Below are positions 7,624 to 17,425 of a stretch of DNA of 64,000 nucleotides, one piece after another. The notes beneath the pieces were generated by a model. It saw only the letters and a program-made list of their open reading frames with translations, was not told the origin of the DNA and did no database searches. Position 1 is the first letter of the stretch, and each line of letters opens with the position of its first letter. This DNA comes from Vallicoccus soli (GTDB lineage Bacteria; Actinomycetota; Actinomycetes; Motilibacterales; Motilibacteraceae). Where the stretch lies: the NCBI RefSeq assembly GCF_003594885.1, contig NZ_QZEZ01000008.1, positions 1-64,000 of the forward strand, given 5' to 3'. The position numbers were made by a program, and so were the translations under genes.

Positions 7624-9552
7624 ATGTCGGTGGCCGGTGGCACCTTGCCCGTGGTGGGCTGCGGCCCGGCGGTCGCCGGGACGGGCCGCGGACGCGTGCG
7701 ACGGGAGCGGCGGGTGGCGGGGGCGACGAGGCGGCGCTGGACCGACGAGGGGCGCAGCGTGCTGCTGCGCGGCCTGGGCGTCCTGGGCAGCGGCATCCGG
7801 CGCGAGCCGCGGCTGTTCGGGGTGGCGCTCGCCGGGAGCGCGCTCTACGGCGTCATGACGGTCGGCACCTCGTGGGCGCTGGGCCGGGTGACCGACCGCG
7901 TCGTGCTGCCCGCCTTCGCCGAGGGCCGTACGACGACCGGCGCCCTCGCCGGGGCCTTCGCCCTGCTGGTCGCGGTGTCGCTCGCCAAGAGCGTCGGGAT
8001 CGTCGGGCGCCGCGTCGGCGCCGCGCGGATGCAGTACGCGCTGCAGGCCGGCGACCGCCGCGCCGTCACCCGCCAGTACCTCCGCCTGCCCCTGTCCTGG
8101 CACCACCGCCACCCGACGGGCCAGCTGCTGAGCAACGCCAACGCCGACGTCGAGGCGACGTGGTACCCGGTGGCACCGATGCCCATGGCGGTCGGCGTGC
8201 TCGTCATGCTCGCGGTCGCCGCGGTGGCGATGCTCCTCGTCGACGTCGTCCTGGCGCTCGTCGGGTTCCTCGTGTTCCCGGCGATCTTCGCGCTCAACGT
8301 CGTGTACCAGCGCCGCCTCAGCCCGCGCGCGACGCGGGCCCAGCAGCTGCGCGCCGAGGTCAGCGAGGTGGCGCACGAGTCGTTCGACGGCGGCCTCGTC
8401 GTCAAGACGCTGGGGCGCGAGGAGGAGGAGACCGCGCGGTTCCGCCGCTCCGCGGAGGCGCTGCGCGACGCGCAGGTGCAGGTGGGCCGGGTCCGCGGGG
8501 TCTTCGACCCGCTGCTCGAGGCCCTGCCGAACCTCGGCGTCCTCGGGGTCCTCGTCGTCGGCTCGATGCGGATCGAGGCCGGGGCGATCGGCGCGGCCGA
8601 GCTGGTGCAGGTCGCCTACCTCTTCACGCTGCTCGCCTTCCCGGTGCGGGCGATCGGCTGGGTCCTCGGGGAGATCCCGCGCAGCGTCGTCGGCTACGAC
8701 CGGGTGCGCCGGGTCCTCGAGGCGACCGGCGGGCTGCCGTACGGCGGCGTGGCCCCGGCGACCGGCGGGCCGGTGGACCTCTCGGTGCGCGGGGTGCGCT
8801 TCGCGTACGACACCGCCGACGGCCCGGTCGACGTGCTCCACGACATCGCCCTGGACGCGCGGCCCGGCCAGGTCGTCGCCGTCGTCGGCCCGACCGGCGC
8901 CGGGAAGTCCACGCTCACCAACCTGCTCGTCCGGCTCGTCGACCCCGCCGCGGGGGAGGTCCTGCTCGACGGCACCGACGCGCGCGAGCTCGTCCCGGGC
9001 GGGGTGGCCGCCCGCGCGGCCCTGGTGCCGCAGCAGTCCTTCCTCTTCGACGACGACGTGCGCGGCAACGTCACCCTCGGCGCCGACGTGCCCGACGAGC
9101 GGGTGTGGGCCGCCCTGCGCCTGGCGCAGGCCGACGGCTTCGTCGCCGCGCTCCCGCAGGGCCTGGACACCCGGGTGGGGGAGCGGGGCTCGTCGCTGTC
9201 CGGGGGGCAGCGCCAGCGGCTCGCGCTGGCCCGCGCCGTGGTGCGGCGCCCGCGCCTGCTCGTGCTCGACGACGCGACGAGCGCCGTCGACCCCTCGGTC
9301 GAGGCCGCCATCCTCGCCGGGCTGCGCGACCCGTCGGAGGCCATGGCGCCGGCGACGGTCGTCGTCGTGGCCTACCGCAAGGCGACCATCACGCTGGCCG
9401 ACGAGGTGGTCTACGTCGAGCGCGGGCGCGTCGCCGCCCGCGGCACCCACCGCGCGCTGCTCGCCGGGTCCGAGGGCTACCGGCGCCTGGTGACGGCGTA
9501 CGAGCAGCAGGCCGACGAGTCCACCGGCGAGCGCAGCGGGGTGGTCGCGTGA
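7624..9552 (+). CDS. ABC exporter half-transporter with degenerate nucleotide site
   Basis: A 642-residue type IV ABC exporter subunit: six membrane helices (about residues 45-350), then an ATPase domain with Walker A GPTGAGKSTL and a canonical signature LSGGQRQRLALARA. Two catalytic positions are unusual. Walker B reads LLVLDDATSAVD, with Asp where the catalytic Glu is expected, and the switch segment reads VVVVAYRKAT, with Tyr instead of His. Such changes mark the non-hydrolysing partner of heterodimeric exporters. Its stop overlaps the start of the next half-transporter by GTGA, so the pair is the heterodimer. Substrate unknown. The start at 7624 is tentative; in-frame GTGs near 7651-7654 are alternatives. 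Confidence 0.88.
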   Translation: MSVAGGTLPVVGCGPAVAGTGRGRVRRERRVAGATRRRWTDEGRSVLLRGLGVLGSGIRREPRLFGVALAGSALYGVMTVGTSWALGRVTDRVVLPAFAEGRTTTGALAGAFALLVAVSLAKSVGIVGRRVGAARMQYALQAGDRRAVTRQYLRLPLSWHHRHPTGQLLSNANADVEATWYPVAPMPMAVGVLVMLAVAAVAMLLVDVVLALVGFLVFPAIFALNVVYQRRLSPRATRAQQLRAEVSEVAHESFDGGLVVKTLGREEEETARFRRSAEALRDAQVQVGRVRGVFDPLLEALPNLGVLGVLVVGSMRIEAGAIGAAELVQVAYLFTLLAFPVRAIGWVLGEIPRSVVGYDRVRRVLEATGGLPYGGVAPATGGPVDLSVRGVRFAYDTADGPVDVLHDIALDARPGQVVAVVGPTGAGKSTLTNLLVRLVDPAAGEVLLDGTDARELVPGGVAARAALVPQQSFLFDDDVRGNVTLGADVPDERVWAALRLAQADGFVAALPQGLDTRVGERGSSLSGGQRQRLALARAVVRRPRLLVLDDATSAVDPSVEAAILAGLRDPSEAMAPATVVVVAYRKATITLADEVVYVERGRVAARGTHRALLAGSEGYRRLVTAYEQQADESTGERSGVVA

Positions 9553-11387
9553 GCAGCACCGGCACGGCCGGCCCGGCCGGCGCGACGGCGCCGACCCGCC
9601 CGACCACCGGCACGAGCATCGGGTCGGGCGCCGAGCCCGGCGCCCTCGCCACGCTCCGGCGCGGCCTCGCGCTGTCCCCCGAGTTCCTCGCCGGGATCTG
9701 GGTGACCCTGTTCCTCGCGCTCGTCGCGACCGCCGGGCGCGTGGTCGTGCCGGTCGCGGTGCAGCAGGTCGTCGACCGCGGCCTGCAGGGCGGGGCGGGG
9801 CCCGACCTGGGCTTCGTGCGGACGGTCGCCCTGCTCGCCGCAGGTGCGGTGCTCCTCACGGCCGCGGCGGCGTACGCGATGAACGTGCGGCTCTTCCGCA
9901 CGACCGAGACCGGACTGGCGGCCCTGCGGGTGCGCGCCTTCCGGCACGTGCACGACCTCTCCGTGCTGACGCAGAGCACCGAGCAGCGCGGCTCCCTGGT
10001 GTCGCGGGTGACGAGCGACGTCGACACCATCAGCACGTTCATGCAGTGGGGCGGGCTGCTGCTCGTCGTCAGCGTCGGGCAGCTCCTCGTCGCCACGGTG
10101 CTCATGGCGTTCTACTCGTGGCAGCTCACGCTGCTCGTCTGGCTCTCGTTCCTGCCGCTGTTCCTCCTGCTGCGGACCTTCCAGCGGCGGGTGTCCGCGG
10201 CGTACGGGCTCGTGCGCGCCCGGGTGGGCGCGCTGCTCGGCGCGGTGTCCGAGGCCGTGGTCGGCGCGAGCACCGTGCGCGCCTACGCGGTGGAGGCCCG
10301 CACGCAGCGGCGGGTCGACGAGGCCGTCGAGCGGCACCGCGTCGCCGCGGTCCGGGCCGTGTGGCCGGTCGTCCTGTCCTTCACCGCCGCCGAGGTCGTG
10401 GCCGGAGTGGCGACGGGAGCGGTGGTGGTCGTCGGCGTCCTGCTCGGCGTCGGCGGCGACCTCACCCTCGGCCAGCTGCTCGCGTTCCTCTTCCTCGTCA
10501 CGCTCTTCATCAGCCCCGTCCAGGTCGGCACCGAGGTGCTCAACGAGGCGCAGAACGCGATCGCCGGCTGGCGGCGGGTGCTGGGGGTGCTCGACACCCG
10601 CCCCGACGTGGCCGACCCGGGCCCGGGCGGCGTCGAGCAGCGGCGCGGCCCGCTCGAGGTCCGCTTCGAGCACGTGTCCTACGCCTACCCGTCGGGGCCG
10701 ACGGTCCTGCACGACGTCGACCTGACCATCGCCCCGCAGACCCGGGTCGCGATCGTCGGCGAGACCGGCTCGGGCAAGACCACCTTCGCCAAGCTGCTGA
10801 CCCGGCTCATGGACCCCACCGAGGGCCGCGTCCTCGTCGACGGCGTCGACCTGCGCGACCTGCGCTCGTCCTCGCTGCGCGCCCGGGTCGTCATGGTCCC
10901 GCAGGACGGCTTCCTCTTCGACGCCCCGCTGCGCGACAACATCGCCTTCGGCCGCCCCGGTGCGCCCGACGAGCTCATCGAGCTCGCGCTCACCGAGCTC
11001 GGGCTCGCCGGCTGGCTCGAGGGCCTGGCGCACGGGCTCGACACGCCCGTGGGCCAGCGCGGGGAGTCGCTGTCGGCCGGCGAGCGCCAGCTCGTGGCGC
11101 TCGCCCGGGCGTACCTCGCCGACCCCGACCTGCTGGTGCTCGACGAGGCGACGTCCTCCGTGGACCCGGCCACCGAGGTCCGGCTCCAGCGCGCGCTGGA
11201 GGGGCTCACCCGCGGCCGCACCGCCATCTCGATCGCGCACCGGCTGTCCACGGCCGAGGCGGCCGACGAGGTGCTCGTCGTGGACCGCGGGCGGGTCGTC
11301 GAGCGCGGTCCGCACGCCGAGCTGGTGCGCGCCGGCGGCACGTACGCCGCGCTGCACCGCTCGTGGGCGGCGCAGCAGGCCCTCTGA
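9549..11387 (+). CDS. ABC exporter half-transporter, catalytic partner
   Basis: A 612-residue ABC exporter subunit, GTG start inside the GTGA overlap with the preceding gene. After a low-complexity Gly/Thr/Ala N-terminus (about 35 residues) come six membrane helices and an ATPase domain with Walker A GETGSGKTTFAK, Walker B LLVLDEATSSVD (catalytic Glu present) and switch AISIAHRLST (His present). The signature reads LSAGERQLVALARA, not LSGGQ. It thus carries the catalytic Glu and His while its signature is altered, the mirror image of its partner. Together they predict one working and one degenerate ATP site. It ends at a strong terminator. Confidence 0.9.
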   Translation: MSSTGTAGPAGATAPTRPTTGTSIGSGAEPGALATLRRGLALSPEFLAGIWVTLFLALVATAGRVVVPVAVQQVVDRGLQGGAGPDLGFVRTVALLAAGAVLLTAAAAYAMNVRLFRTTETGLAALRVRAFRHVHDLSVLTQSTEQRGSLVSRVTSDVDTISTFMQWGGLLLVVSVGQLLVATVLMAFYSWQLTLLVWLSFLPLFLLLRTFQRRVSAAYGLVRARVGALLGAVSEAVVGASTVRAYAVEARTQRRVDEAVERHRVAAVRAVWPVVLSFTAAEVVAGVATGAVVVVGVLLGVGGDLTLGQLLAFLFLVTLFISPVQVGTEVLNEAQNAIAGWRRVLGVLDTRPDVADPGPGGVEQRRGPLEVRFEHVSYAYPSGPTVLHDVDLTIAPQTRVAIVGETGSGKTTFAKLLTRLMDPTEGRVLVDGVDLRDLRSSSLRARVVMVPQDGFLFDAPLRDNIAFGRPGAPDELIELALTELGLAGWLEGLAHGLDTPVGQRGESLSAGERQLVALARAYLADPDLLVLDEATSSVDPATEVRLQRALEGLTRGRTAISIAHRLSTAEAADEVLVVDRGRVVERGPHAELVRAGGTYAALHRSWAAQQAL

Positions 11388-11407
11388 CACCTCCGACACC
11401 CGGGAGG

Positions 11408-11436
11408 GCGGCGCCCGCCGGACCGGCGGGCGCCGC
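11408..11436. terminator. Bidirectional terminator
   Basis: Perfect 13-base inverted repeat GCGGCGCCCGCCG / CGGCGGGCGCCGC with loop GAC, between the convergent ABC exporter operon (+) and the TIM-barrel gene (-). Confidence 0.75.
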
Positions 11437-11441
11437 GGCGC

Positions 11442-12368
11442 TCAGACCCGGCGCGTGACGCGCAGGCTGCGCAGGTGGTCGTACGACCGGCGCGCGGTGC
11501 GGACGGGGTCGGGCTGCTCGTCGCGCTCGATGACGTAGTGGTGCGCGGCGGGGTGGCGCAGGTACCCGAGGATGTCGGCGAAGTCGACGACGCCGTCGCC
11601 GAGGTCCGTCTCGAGCCCGGCGACCGGGTCGCCGTCCTTGAGGTGCAGCAGCGGGAACCGCCGCTCGAAGCGCCGCAGGTACGGCCGCGGGTCGGTCCGC
11701 GCCCGCAGGATCCAGTAGAGGTCCATCTCGAACCACACCAGGTCCGGGTCGGTCTCCGCGAGCCACACGTCGAACAGCACCTCGCCGGTCTGCGGGTCGG
11801 TGTGGAACTCGTTGTCGTGCAGGTGCGCGTACCAGCGCAGCCCGTGCTGCCGCGCCTTCGCGCCCCAGGAGTTCATCTCCTCGGCCATGCGGCGGTAGCC
11901 GTCGGCGGTCTGCTCGCCGTCCATGTACGACACGCCGACGTACTCCTGGCCGAGGACCGCGGCCCGCTCCAGCGTGACGTCGGCGGCCTCGCCCCGGAAG
12001 TCGTACGGGTGGTGGTGGCTCCCCACGATCTCCAGGCCGTTCGCGTCCGCGAGGCGCCGGAAGCCGGCCGGGCTGCGGCCGCCGTAGTCGTACGCCGGCT
12101 CGATCTCGGCGTAGCCCGCCTCCGCCAGCATCGCGAGCGTGCGGGCGGGGGCCGCGGCCAGCATGTCGCGGACCGAGTAGAGGCCGAAGCCGATCTTGCC
12201 CGGGGGGACCGGTCGGCCGTGGCGCCAGGACGCCGCGGACGCCGCGGCGGGCGCGGCGGTGCCGGCGCCGAGGGCCGTCGCACCGCCGAGGGCACCGAGG
12301 GCGCCGAGGCCCTGCAGCAGGGAGCGGCGGGTGGGTCCGGTGCCCGACGGGTGGGAGGGGGAGCGCAT
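11442..12368 (-). CDS. Tat-exported sugar phosphate isomerase/epimerase-like protein
   Basis: A 308-residue xylose-isomerase-like TIM barrel (AP endonuclease family 2 fold). Residues 1-45 are a twin-arginine signal ([20 protein letters not shown], Ala-rich c-region), so it acts outside the cytoplasm. The barrel begins with [13 protein letters not shown], then [46 protein letters not shown] and LLHLKDGD. The Glu/His/Asp residues in these strands are the usual metal ligands of the fold. Such exported members are common in soil actinobacteria, presumably acting on sugars, but the substrate is unknown. It is divergent from hisI. Confidence 0.82.
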   Translation of the reverse strand: MRSPSHPSGTGPTRRSLLQGLGALGALGGATALGAGTAAPAAASAASWRHGRPVPPGKIGFGLYSVRDMLAAAPARTLAMLAEAGYAEIEPAYDYGGRSPAGFRRLADANGLEIVGSHHHPYDFRGEAADVTLERAAVLGQEYVGVSYMDGEQTADGYRRMAEEMNSWGAKARQHGLRWYAHLHDNEFHTDPQTGEVLFDVWLAETDPDLVWFEMDLYWILRARTDPRPYLRRFERRFPLLHLKDGDPVAGLETDLGDGVVDFADILGYLRHPAAHHYVIERDEQPDPVRTARRSYDHLRSLRVTRRV

Positions 12369-12503
12369 GCGACCTGCTTCCGTAGGAGGACGACGTACCC
12401 CGTATCCACCCAGACCGGGCCGGCAGCCGCAAGACCCTCCGTGCTCGTACCGTCACGGAACGGTGGGGGGCCGCCGGGTGCCCGGGACGGCGCGGCCACC
12501 CGG

Positions 12504-12509
12504 CAGGAT
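12504..12509 (+). promoter_or_regulatory. -10 element of leaderless hisI promoter
   Basis: CAGGAT followed by 7 bases and ATG 12517. This spacing supports 12517 over the overlapping ATG at 12508 as the start codon. Transcription from here would drive hisI-trpE and the following membrane-protein gene. Confidence 0.5.
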
Positions 12510-12516
12510 GGGGAGC

Positions 12517-12933
12517 ATGCCCGACGCGCTCCCCGGCCAGCCCGCCCCCGGCCAGCCCGCTCCCGGCCAGCCCGCCCTCGACCCCGCGGTCGCCGCGCGG
12601 CTCAAGCGCACCGCCGACGGCCTCGTCGCCGCGGTGGCGCAGCAGCACGACACCGGCGAGGTGCTCATGGTCGGCTGGATGGACGACGAGGCCCTGCGCC
12701 GCACGCTGACCTCGGGGCGGGCGACGTACTGGAGCCGCAGCCGTCGGGAGTACTGGCGCAAGGGCGACACGTCCGGGCACGTCCAGCGCGTGGTCGAGGT
12801 GCGGCTCGACTGCGACGGCGACGCGCTGCTCGTGCGCGTCGACCAGACCGGGGCCGCCTGCCACACCGGGGACCGCACCTGCTTCGACGCCGACGTGCTC
12901 CCGCTCGCGCTGCCCGCGGAGGTGGCCCCGTGA
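12517..12933 (+). CDS. hisI: Phosphoribosyl-AMP cyclohydrolase
   Basis: HisI (138 residues) opens the adenine ring of PR-AMP in histidine synthesis. Family features: [39 protein letters not shown], and the three zinc cysteines in [16 protein letters not shown]. There is no fused HisE domain. Residues 7-21 are a Gly-Gln-Pro-Ala-Pro repeat encoded by a 15-base tandem repeat, unlike the rest of the gene. The stop overlaps the trpE start by GTGA, so histidine and tryptophan genes share an operon. hisF is 9.7 kb upstream. Confidence 0.95.
   Translation: MPDALPGQPAPGQPAPGQPALDPAVAARLKRTADGLVAAVAQQHDTGEVLMVGWMDDEALRRTLTSGRATYWSRSRREYWRKGDTSGHVQRVVEVRLDCDGDALLVRVDQTGAACHTGDRTCFDADVLPLALPAEVAP
12535..12579 (+). 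repeat. 15-base tandem repeat inside hisI
   Basis: Three copies of a GGCCAGCCCGCxCCC unit encode [10 protein letters not shown] and GQPAL at the HisI N-terminus. Family cores begin after it, so it is a dispensable, probably length-variable linker. Confidence 0.8.
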
Positions 12934-14468
12934 CCGGCCCGACGACGCCGGACCTCGCGGCGTTCCGCGTCCTGGCCAAGGACCGCCGGGTCGTCCCCGT
13001 CGTGCGGCGCCTGCTCGCCGACGGCGAGACCCCCGTGGGCGTCTACCGCAAGCTCGCCCGGGAGCGGCCCGGCACGTTCCTGCTCGAGTCGGCCGAGCAC
13101 GGCGGCGTCTGGTCGCGCTACTCCTTCGTCGGCGCCCGCTCCGCAGCGGTCCTCACCGAGCGCGACGGCGAGGCCGTCTGGCAGGGCACCCCGCCCGACG
13201 GCCTGCCGTCCGGGGGCGACCCCCTCCGGGCCCTGCGCGCGACGGTGGAGGCGCTGCGGACCCCGCGCCTGCCGGACCTGCCGCCGCTGACCGGCGGGCT
13301 CGTCGGGTTCATCGGGTACGACGCCGTGCGCCGCCTCGAGCGCCTGCCCGAGCTCGCGGCCGACGAGCTGCACCTGCCCGAGCTCGGGATGATGCTCGCG
13401 ACCGACCTCGCCGTCCTCGACCACGCCGACGGCACGGTGCTGCTCATCGCCAACGCGGTGAACTGGGACGACAGCGACGAGCGGGTCGACGAGGCGTACG
13501 CGGACGCCGTCGCCCGCCTCGACCGGATGACCGCCGAGCTCGCGACGCCCGCGCCGCCGACGGTCGCGGCGTTCGACGAGTCCGCGGCCCCGCGCGTCGA
13601 GCGGCGCACCGAGCGGGACCGCTTCCTGGCCAGCGTCGAGCGTGCCAAGGAGGAGATCCGCGCCGGCGAGGCGTTCCAGGTGGTCGTGAGCCAGCGCTTC
13701 GAGGTGGCCACGAGCGCCAGCGCGCTGGACGTCTACCGGGTGCTGCGGGTGACCAACCCGAGCCCCTACATGTACCTGCTGCGCTTCGCCGGCCCCGACG
13801 GCGGCCCGGAGGGCGGCTTCGACGTCGTGGGCTCGAGCCCCGAGGCCCTCGTCAAGGTGAGCGGGGGCCGCGCCATGACCCGGCCGATCGCGGGCACCCG
13901 CTGGCGCGGGGCCACGCCCGACGAGGACACCCGCCTCGAGGAGGAGCTGCTCGCCGACGAGAAGGAGCGTGCCGAGCACCTCATGCTCGTCGACCTCGGC
14001 CGCAACGACCTCGGCCGGGTCTGCTCGCCCGGCACCGTCGAGGTCGTCGACTTCATGACGGTCCGCCGCTACAGCCACGTCATGCACATCGAGTCGACCG
14101 TCGTGGGGCAGGTGGCGCCCGGGCACCTCGCGTTCGACGTACTCACCGCCTGCTTCCCCGCCGGCACGCTGAGCGGCGCCCCGAAGCCGCGGGCCATGGA
14201 GATCATCGAGGAGCTCGAGCCGGCGCGGCGCGGCGTCTACGGGGGCGTCGTCGGCTACCTCGACTTCGCCGGCGACCTCGACGCGGCGATCGCGATCCGC
14301 ACCGGGGTGCTGCGCGACGGGCGGGCGTACGTGCAGGCCGGCGGCGGCATCGTCGCCGACTCCGACCCGGCGGCCGAGGACCAGGAGTCGCGCAACAAGG
14401 CGGCGGCGGTGCTGCGCGCCGTGGCCGTCGCGGAGACGCTGACGCCCCCCGCGCCCGCCGCGCCGTGA
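12930..14468 (+). CDS. trpE: Anthranilate synthase component I
   Basis: TrpE (512 residues) makes anthranilate from chorismate with ammonia or glutamine-derived ammonia from TrpG. The N-terminal domain has the tryptophan-binding LLES motif (in GTFLLESAE, about residue 52), implying feedback inhibition. The chorismate-binding domain has [39 protein letters not shown] and [17 protein letters not shown]. The GTG start lies in the GTGA overlap with hisI; there is no leader peptide or attenuator between them. No trpG or trpD is in the window. Confidence 0.97.
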   Translation: MTGPTTPDLAAFRVLAKDRRVVPVVRRLLADGETPVGVYRKLARERPGTFLLESAEHGGVWSRYSFVGARSAAVLTERDGEAVWQGTPPDGLPSGGDPLRALRATVEALRTPRLPDLPPLTGGLVGFIGYDAVRRLERLPELAADELHLPELGMMLATDLAVLDHADGTVLLIANAVNWDDSDERVDEAYADAVARLDRMTAELATPAPPTVAAFDESAAPRVERRTERDRFLASVERAKEEIRAGEAFQVVVSQRFEVATSASALDVYRVLRVTNPSPYMYLLRFAGPDGGPEGGFDVVGSSPEALVKVSGGRAMTRPIAGTRWRGATPDEDTRLEEELLADEKERAEHLMLVDLGRNDLGRVCSPGTVEVVDFMTVRRYSHVMHIESTVVGQVAPGHLAFDVLTACFPAGTLSGAPKPRAMEIIEELEPARRGVYGGVVGYLDFAGDLDAAIAIRTGVLRDGRAYVQAGGGIVADSDPAAEDQESRNKAAAVLRAVAVAETLTPPAPAAP

Positions 14469-15124
14469 CCCGGGTCCGCCCCCTCGCCGTGGCGGCGGTC
14501 GCCGTCGGCGGGGCCCTGGCCCTGGCCACGGCCGGGCGCCCGTGGGCGCGGGCGAGCGAGGCTCCGGCGCCCGGCCTGCCCGCGCTGCCGGTCGAGCTCA
14601 CCGGCGGCGACCTCGCCGGGCCCGTCGGGGCGCTCGGGCTCGCCGGGCTCGCCGCCGCCGCGGCCCTGCTCGCCGTGCGCGGCGCGGCCGCCCGGCTCGT
14701 CGGGCTCCTCGCGCTCGCGCTCGGGGCCGGGGTCGTCGCGTACGCGTGGGCCGGCGCCCGCGCCGACGGCGGCCCGGGCGCCGCCGAGGTCCTGTCCCGC
14801 ACCGCGTGGCCCTGGGCGTGCCTCGCCGGCGGGGTCCTCCTCGTCGTCGGCGGCGCCCTGGCCCTCGTGCACGGGGGCCGCTGGTCGGGCCTGTCCGGCC
14901 GGTACGACGCCCCGGGCGCCCGCGCCGCCGGCCCCGGGGCCACCCGGCCGCAGGCCGGTCCGCCCCCGGCCGGGCCGGGGGGCGCAGGGGGCGCGGGGGG
15001 CGCGGGGGGCGCGGGGGGCGCGGGCGGCGCGCACGCAGCGCCCGGTGCGACCGGGGAGGGGCCGGCGGCCGGCCGCGCGGCCTGGGACGCCCTCGACGCG
15101 GGCGACGACCCCACCGCCCGCTGA
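14465..15124 (+). CDS. Trp operon-associated membrane protein
   Basis: A 219-residue membrane protein of the actinobacterial Trp_oprn_chp type (TIGR02234-like), usually found between trpE and trpC; its role is unknown. Hydrophobic segments lie at about residues 6-25, 51-71, 74-92 and 115-135, the first followed by an extracytoplasmic loop [27 protein letters not shown]. The C-terminal third is low-complexity, including a Gly-Ala tract from a 9-base tandem repeat. GTG start in a GTGA overlap with trpE, so it is co-translated with it. Confidence 0.82.
   Translation: MTRVRPLAVAAVAVGGALALATAGRPWARASEAPAPGLPALPVELTGGDLAGPVGALGLAGLAAAAALLAVRGAAARLVGLLALALGAGVVAYAWAGARADGGPGAAEVLSRTAWPWACLAGGVLLVVGGALALVHGGRWSGLSGRYDAPGARAAGPGATRPQAGPPPAGPGGAGGAGGAGGAGGAGGAHAAPGATGEGPAAGRAAWDALDAGDDPTAR
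14981..15031 (+). repeat. 9-base tandem repeat, Gly-Ala tract
   Basis: Five full units close to GGCGCGGGG plus a partial sixth encode repeated Gly-Ala-Gly in the cytoplasmic tail of the trp membrane protein. Such tracts are prone to slippage in whole codons. Confidence 0.85.
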
Positions 15125-15254
15125 GGGCCGCCGTGGCGCCGCACGGCCGGCGCGCGCCCGACCGGTGCGTACTCGTCCGGTCACGCTCCGGCAGGAGCGT
15201 CCGGCGACCGCGGCAGGGCGCCCACCCCGGGGCGTGCTTGTCGGGCCCGCGCTC

Positions 15255-15260
15255 TACCCT
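15255..15260 (+). promoter_or_regulatory. Possible -10 element upstream of trpC
   Basis: TACCCT lies in the 214-base gap before trpC, about 80 bases before its GTG, inside GCTCTACCCTGCACTG. No good -35 is seen at 17 bases. A short hairpin CGCTCC/GGAGCG lies upstream (about 15185-15200). A separate trpCBA promoter is plausible but not shown. Confidence 0.3.
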
Positions 15261-15338
15261 GCACTGACCGGCCCGAACCCCGGCCCGGCAGCGGCCCCCC
15301 GGGCCGCGCGGGCCGTCGACAGACAAGGGGACCACCGC

Positions 15339-16151
15339 GTGAGCGTGCTCGACGAGATCCTCGACGGTGTGCGCGCGGACCTCGCCGAGCGCCAGCAGCG
15401 CGTCCCGCTCGAGGAGCTCAAGGAGCGGGTGGCCCGGCGCGACCCGGCCCGCGACGTCCTCGGCCGCCTGCGGGCGCGCGGGGTCGACGTCATCGCCGAG
15501 GTCAAGCGCGCGAGCCCGAGCCGGGGCGCCCTCGCGCCCATCGACGACCCCGCCGCGCTGGCCCGGGAGTACGAGGCGGGCGGCGCCAGCATCATCAGCG
15601 TCCTCACCGAGGGCCGGCGCTTCGGCGGCAGCCTCGCCGACCTCGACGCGGTGCGCGCGGCGGTCGACGTCCCCGTGCTGCGCAAGGACTTCGTGGTGAG
15701 CAGCTACCAGCTGTGGGAGGCCCGGGCGCACGGCGCCGACCTCGTGCTGCTCATGGTGGTCTCCCTCGACCAGAACGCGCTCGTCTCCCTCGTGGAGCGG
15801 GCCGAGTCGCTGGGCCTGTGCCCGCTGGTCGAGGTGCACGACGCGCAGGAGGTCGAGCGCGCCGTCGACGCCGGCGCCCGCCTCATCGGGGTCAACAACC
15901 GCGACCTGCGCACCCTGCAGGTCGACCCGGGCACCTTCGCCCGGGTCGCGCCGCTCATCCCGGACGGCGTCGTCAAGGTCGCCGAGTCCGGGGTGCGCAG
16001 CCCGCACGACGTCATCGAGTTCGCCCGCGCCGGGGCGGACGCCGTCCTCGTCGGCGAGACGCTGGTGACCGGGCGCGACCCGCGCGCCTCGGTCGCCGAC
16101 CTCGTCGCCGCCGGCGCCCACCCGGCCCTGCGCCAGGGGAGGTCCCAGTGA
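15339..16151 (+). CDS. trpC: Indole-3-glycerol phosphate synthase
   Basis: TrpC (270 residues) ring-closes CdRP to indole-3-glycerol phosphate. Barrel landmarks: [18 protein letters not shown] with the catalytic Lys, the catalytic Glu in [25 protein letters not shown], and [10 protein letters not shown]. It is monofunctional, with no PRAI domain. GTG 15339 follows AAGGGG at 8 bases, so unlike many neighbours it has a normal ribosome-binding site. Its stop overlaps trpB (GTGA). Confidence 0.97.
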   Translation: MSVLDEILDGVRADLAERQQRVPLEELKERVARRDPARDVLGRLRARGVDVIAEVKRASPSRGALAPIDDPAALAREYEAGGASIISVLTEGRRFGGSLADLDAVRAAVDVPVLRKDFVVSSYQLWEARAHGADLVLLMVVSLDQNALVSLVERAESLGLCPLVEVHDAQEVERAVDAGARLIGVNNRDLRTLQVDPGTFARVAPLIPDGVVKVAESGVRSPHDVIEFARAGADAVLVGETLVTGRDPRASVADLVAAGAHPALRQGRSQ

Positions 16152-17425
16152 CCGCCACCGTCCCGCCCGTCGGCACCCCCGTGGGCCACTTCGGCCCCTA
16201 CGGCGGGCGCTTCGTGCCCGAGGCCCTCATGGCCGCGCTCGACGAGCTCGCCGCCGCGTGGGAGGCCGCGCGGGTCGACCCCGCCTTCCGCGAGGAGCTC
16301 GACGGGCTCCAGCGGGACTACACGGGCCGCCCGAGCCCGCTGACCGAGGTGCCGCGCTTCGCCGCGCACGCCGGCGGCGCCCGGGTGCTCCTCAAGCGCG
16401 AGGACCTCAACCACACCGGCAGCCACAAGATCAACAACGTGCTGGGCCAGGCCTTGCTGACCCGCCGCATGGGCAAGCGGCGGGTCATCGCGGAGACGGG
16501 CGCCGGCCAGCACGGCGTCGCCACGGCCACGGCCGCCGCGCTGTTCGGCCTGGACTGCACGGTCTACATGGGCGAGGTCGACACCCGCCGGCAGGCGCTC
16601 AACGTCGCCCGCATGCGCCTGCTCGGCGCGGAGGTCGTGCCCGTCGCCGCCGGCTCGGCCACGCTCAAGGACGCCATCAACGAGGCGATGCGCGACTGGG
16701 TCACCCACGTCGGGACCACGCACTACCTGCTCGGCACCGTCACCGGGCCGCACCCGTTCCCCGCCATGGTCCGCGACCTGCACCGCGTCATCGGCGACGA
16801 GGCCCGCGCCCAGGTCCTCGAGCGCGTCGGGCGGCTCCCCGACGCCGTCGCCGCGTGCGTCGGCGGCGGCTCCAACGCCATGGGCATCTTCGCGGCGTTC
16901 CTCGACGACGCGGGGGTGCGCCTGCACGGCTACGAGGCGGGCGGCGAGGGCGTCTCGACCGGGCGCCACTCGGCCTCCATCACCGGCGGGTCCCCGGGCG
17001 TGCTGCACGGCGCCCGGTCGTACGTCCTGCAGGACGAGATGGGCCAGACGGTGGAGTCGCACTCGGTGAGCGCGGGCCTGGACTACCCGAGCGTCGGGCC
17101 CGAGCACGCCCACCTGCACGACACCGGCCGCGCGACGTACGAGCCCGTCGACGACGCCGAGGCCATGGAGGCGTTCCGGCTGCTCTGCCGCACCGAGGGG
17201 ATCATCCCGGCGATCGAGTCCGCGCACGCGCTGGCCGGCGCGCTGCGCCTCGGCCGCGAGCTCGGGCCCGACGGCGTGCTGCTCGTCAACCTGTCCGGCC
17301 GCGGCGACAAGGACGTCGACACCGCCGCCCGCTGGTTCGGCGTCGTCAGCGACGAGGAGATCGTCGAGGCCGCCGAGGCCACCGTGGAGGCCCCCGTCGA
17401 GGAGGGGTCGGGGGAGGGCTGGTGA
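16148..17425 (+). CDS. trpB: Tryptophan synthase beta subunit
   Basis: TrpB (425 residues) joins indole to serine using PLP. The PLP lysine is in [13 protein letters not shown]. Also visible are [20 protein letters not shown], the glycine-rich phosphate loop [12 protein letters not shown], and GRGDKD near the C-terminus. It starts within the GTGA overlap with trpC and ends in another with trpA, giving the usual 1:1 alpha-beta output. The last about 25 residues are an acidic tail rich in Glu/Ala ([15 protein letters not shown]) not needed for the fold. Confidence 0.98.
   Translation: MTATVPPVGTPVGHFGPYGGRFVPEALMAALDELAAAWEAARVDPAFREELDGLQRDYTGRPSPLTEVPRFAAHAGGARVLLKREDLNHTGSHKINNVLGQALLTRRMGKRRVIAETGAGQHGVATATAAALFGLDCTVYMGEVDTRRQALNVARMRLLGAEVVPVAAGSATLKDAINEAMRDWVTHVGTTHYLLGTVTGPHPFPAMVRDLHRVIGDEARAQVLERVGRLPDAVAACVGGGSNAMGIFAAFLDDAGVRLHGYEAGGEGVSTGRHSASITGGSPGVLHGARSYVLQDEMGQTVESHSVSAGLDYPSVGPEHAHLHDTGRATYEPVDDAEAMEAFRLLCRTEGIIPAIESAHALAGALRLGRELGPDGVLLVNLSGRGDKDVDTAARWFGVVSDEEIVEAAEATVEAPVEEGSGEGW

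Noticed and set aside
5152-9450. A 1432-codon minus-strand open frame spanning zwf and the ABC transporter genes
   Set aside because: Its product is Arg/Ala/Pro-rich shadow translation of real genes; only the last 68 codons look like a genuine protein.
5400-9548. Long plus-strand extension upstream of the second ABC gene
   Set aside because: Recognisable ABC sequence begins at GTG 9549 in a GTGA overlap; the upstream part is antisense to zwf and out of frame with the first ABC gene.
12369-12929. Tryptophan attenuator or leader peptide before trpE
   Set aside because: trpE starts inside the stop codon of hisI, so there is no leader in which an attenuator could lie.
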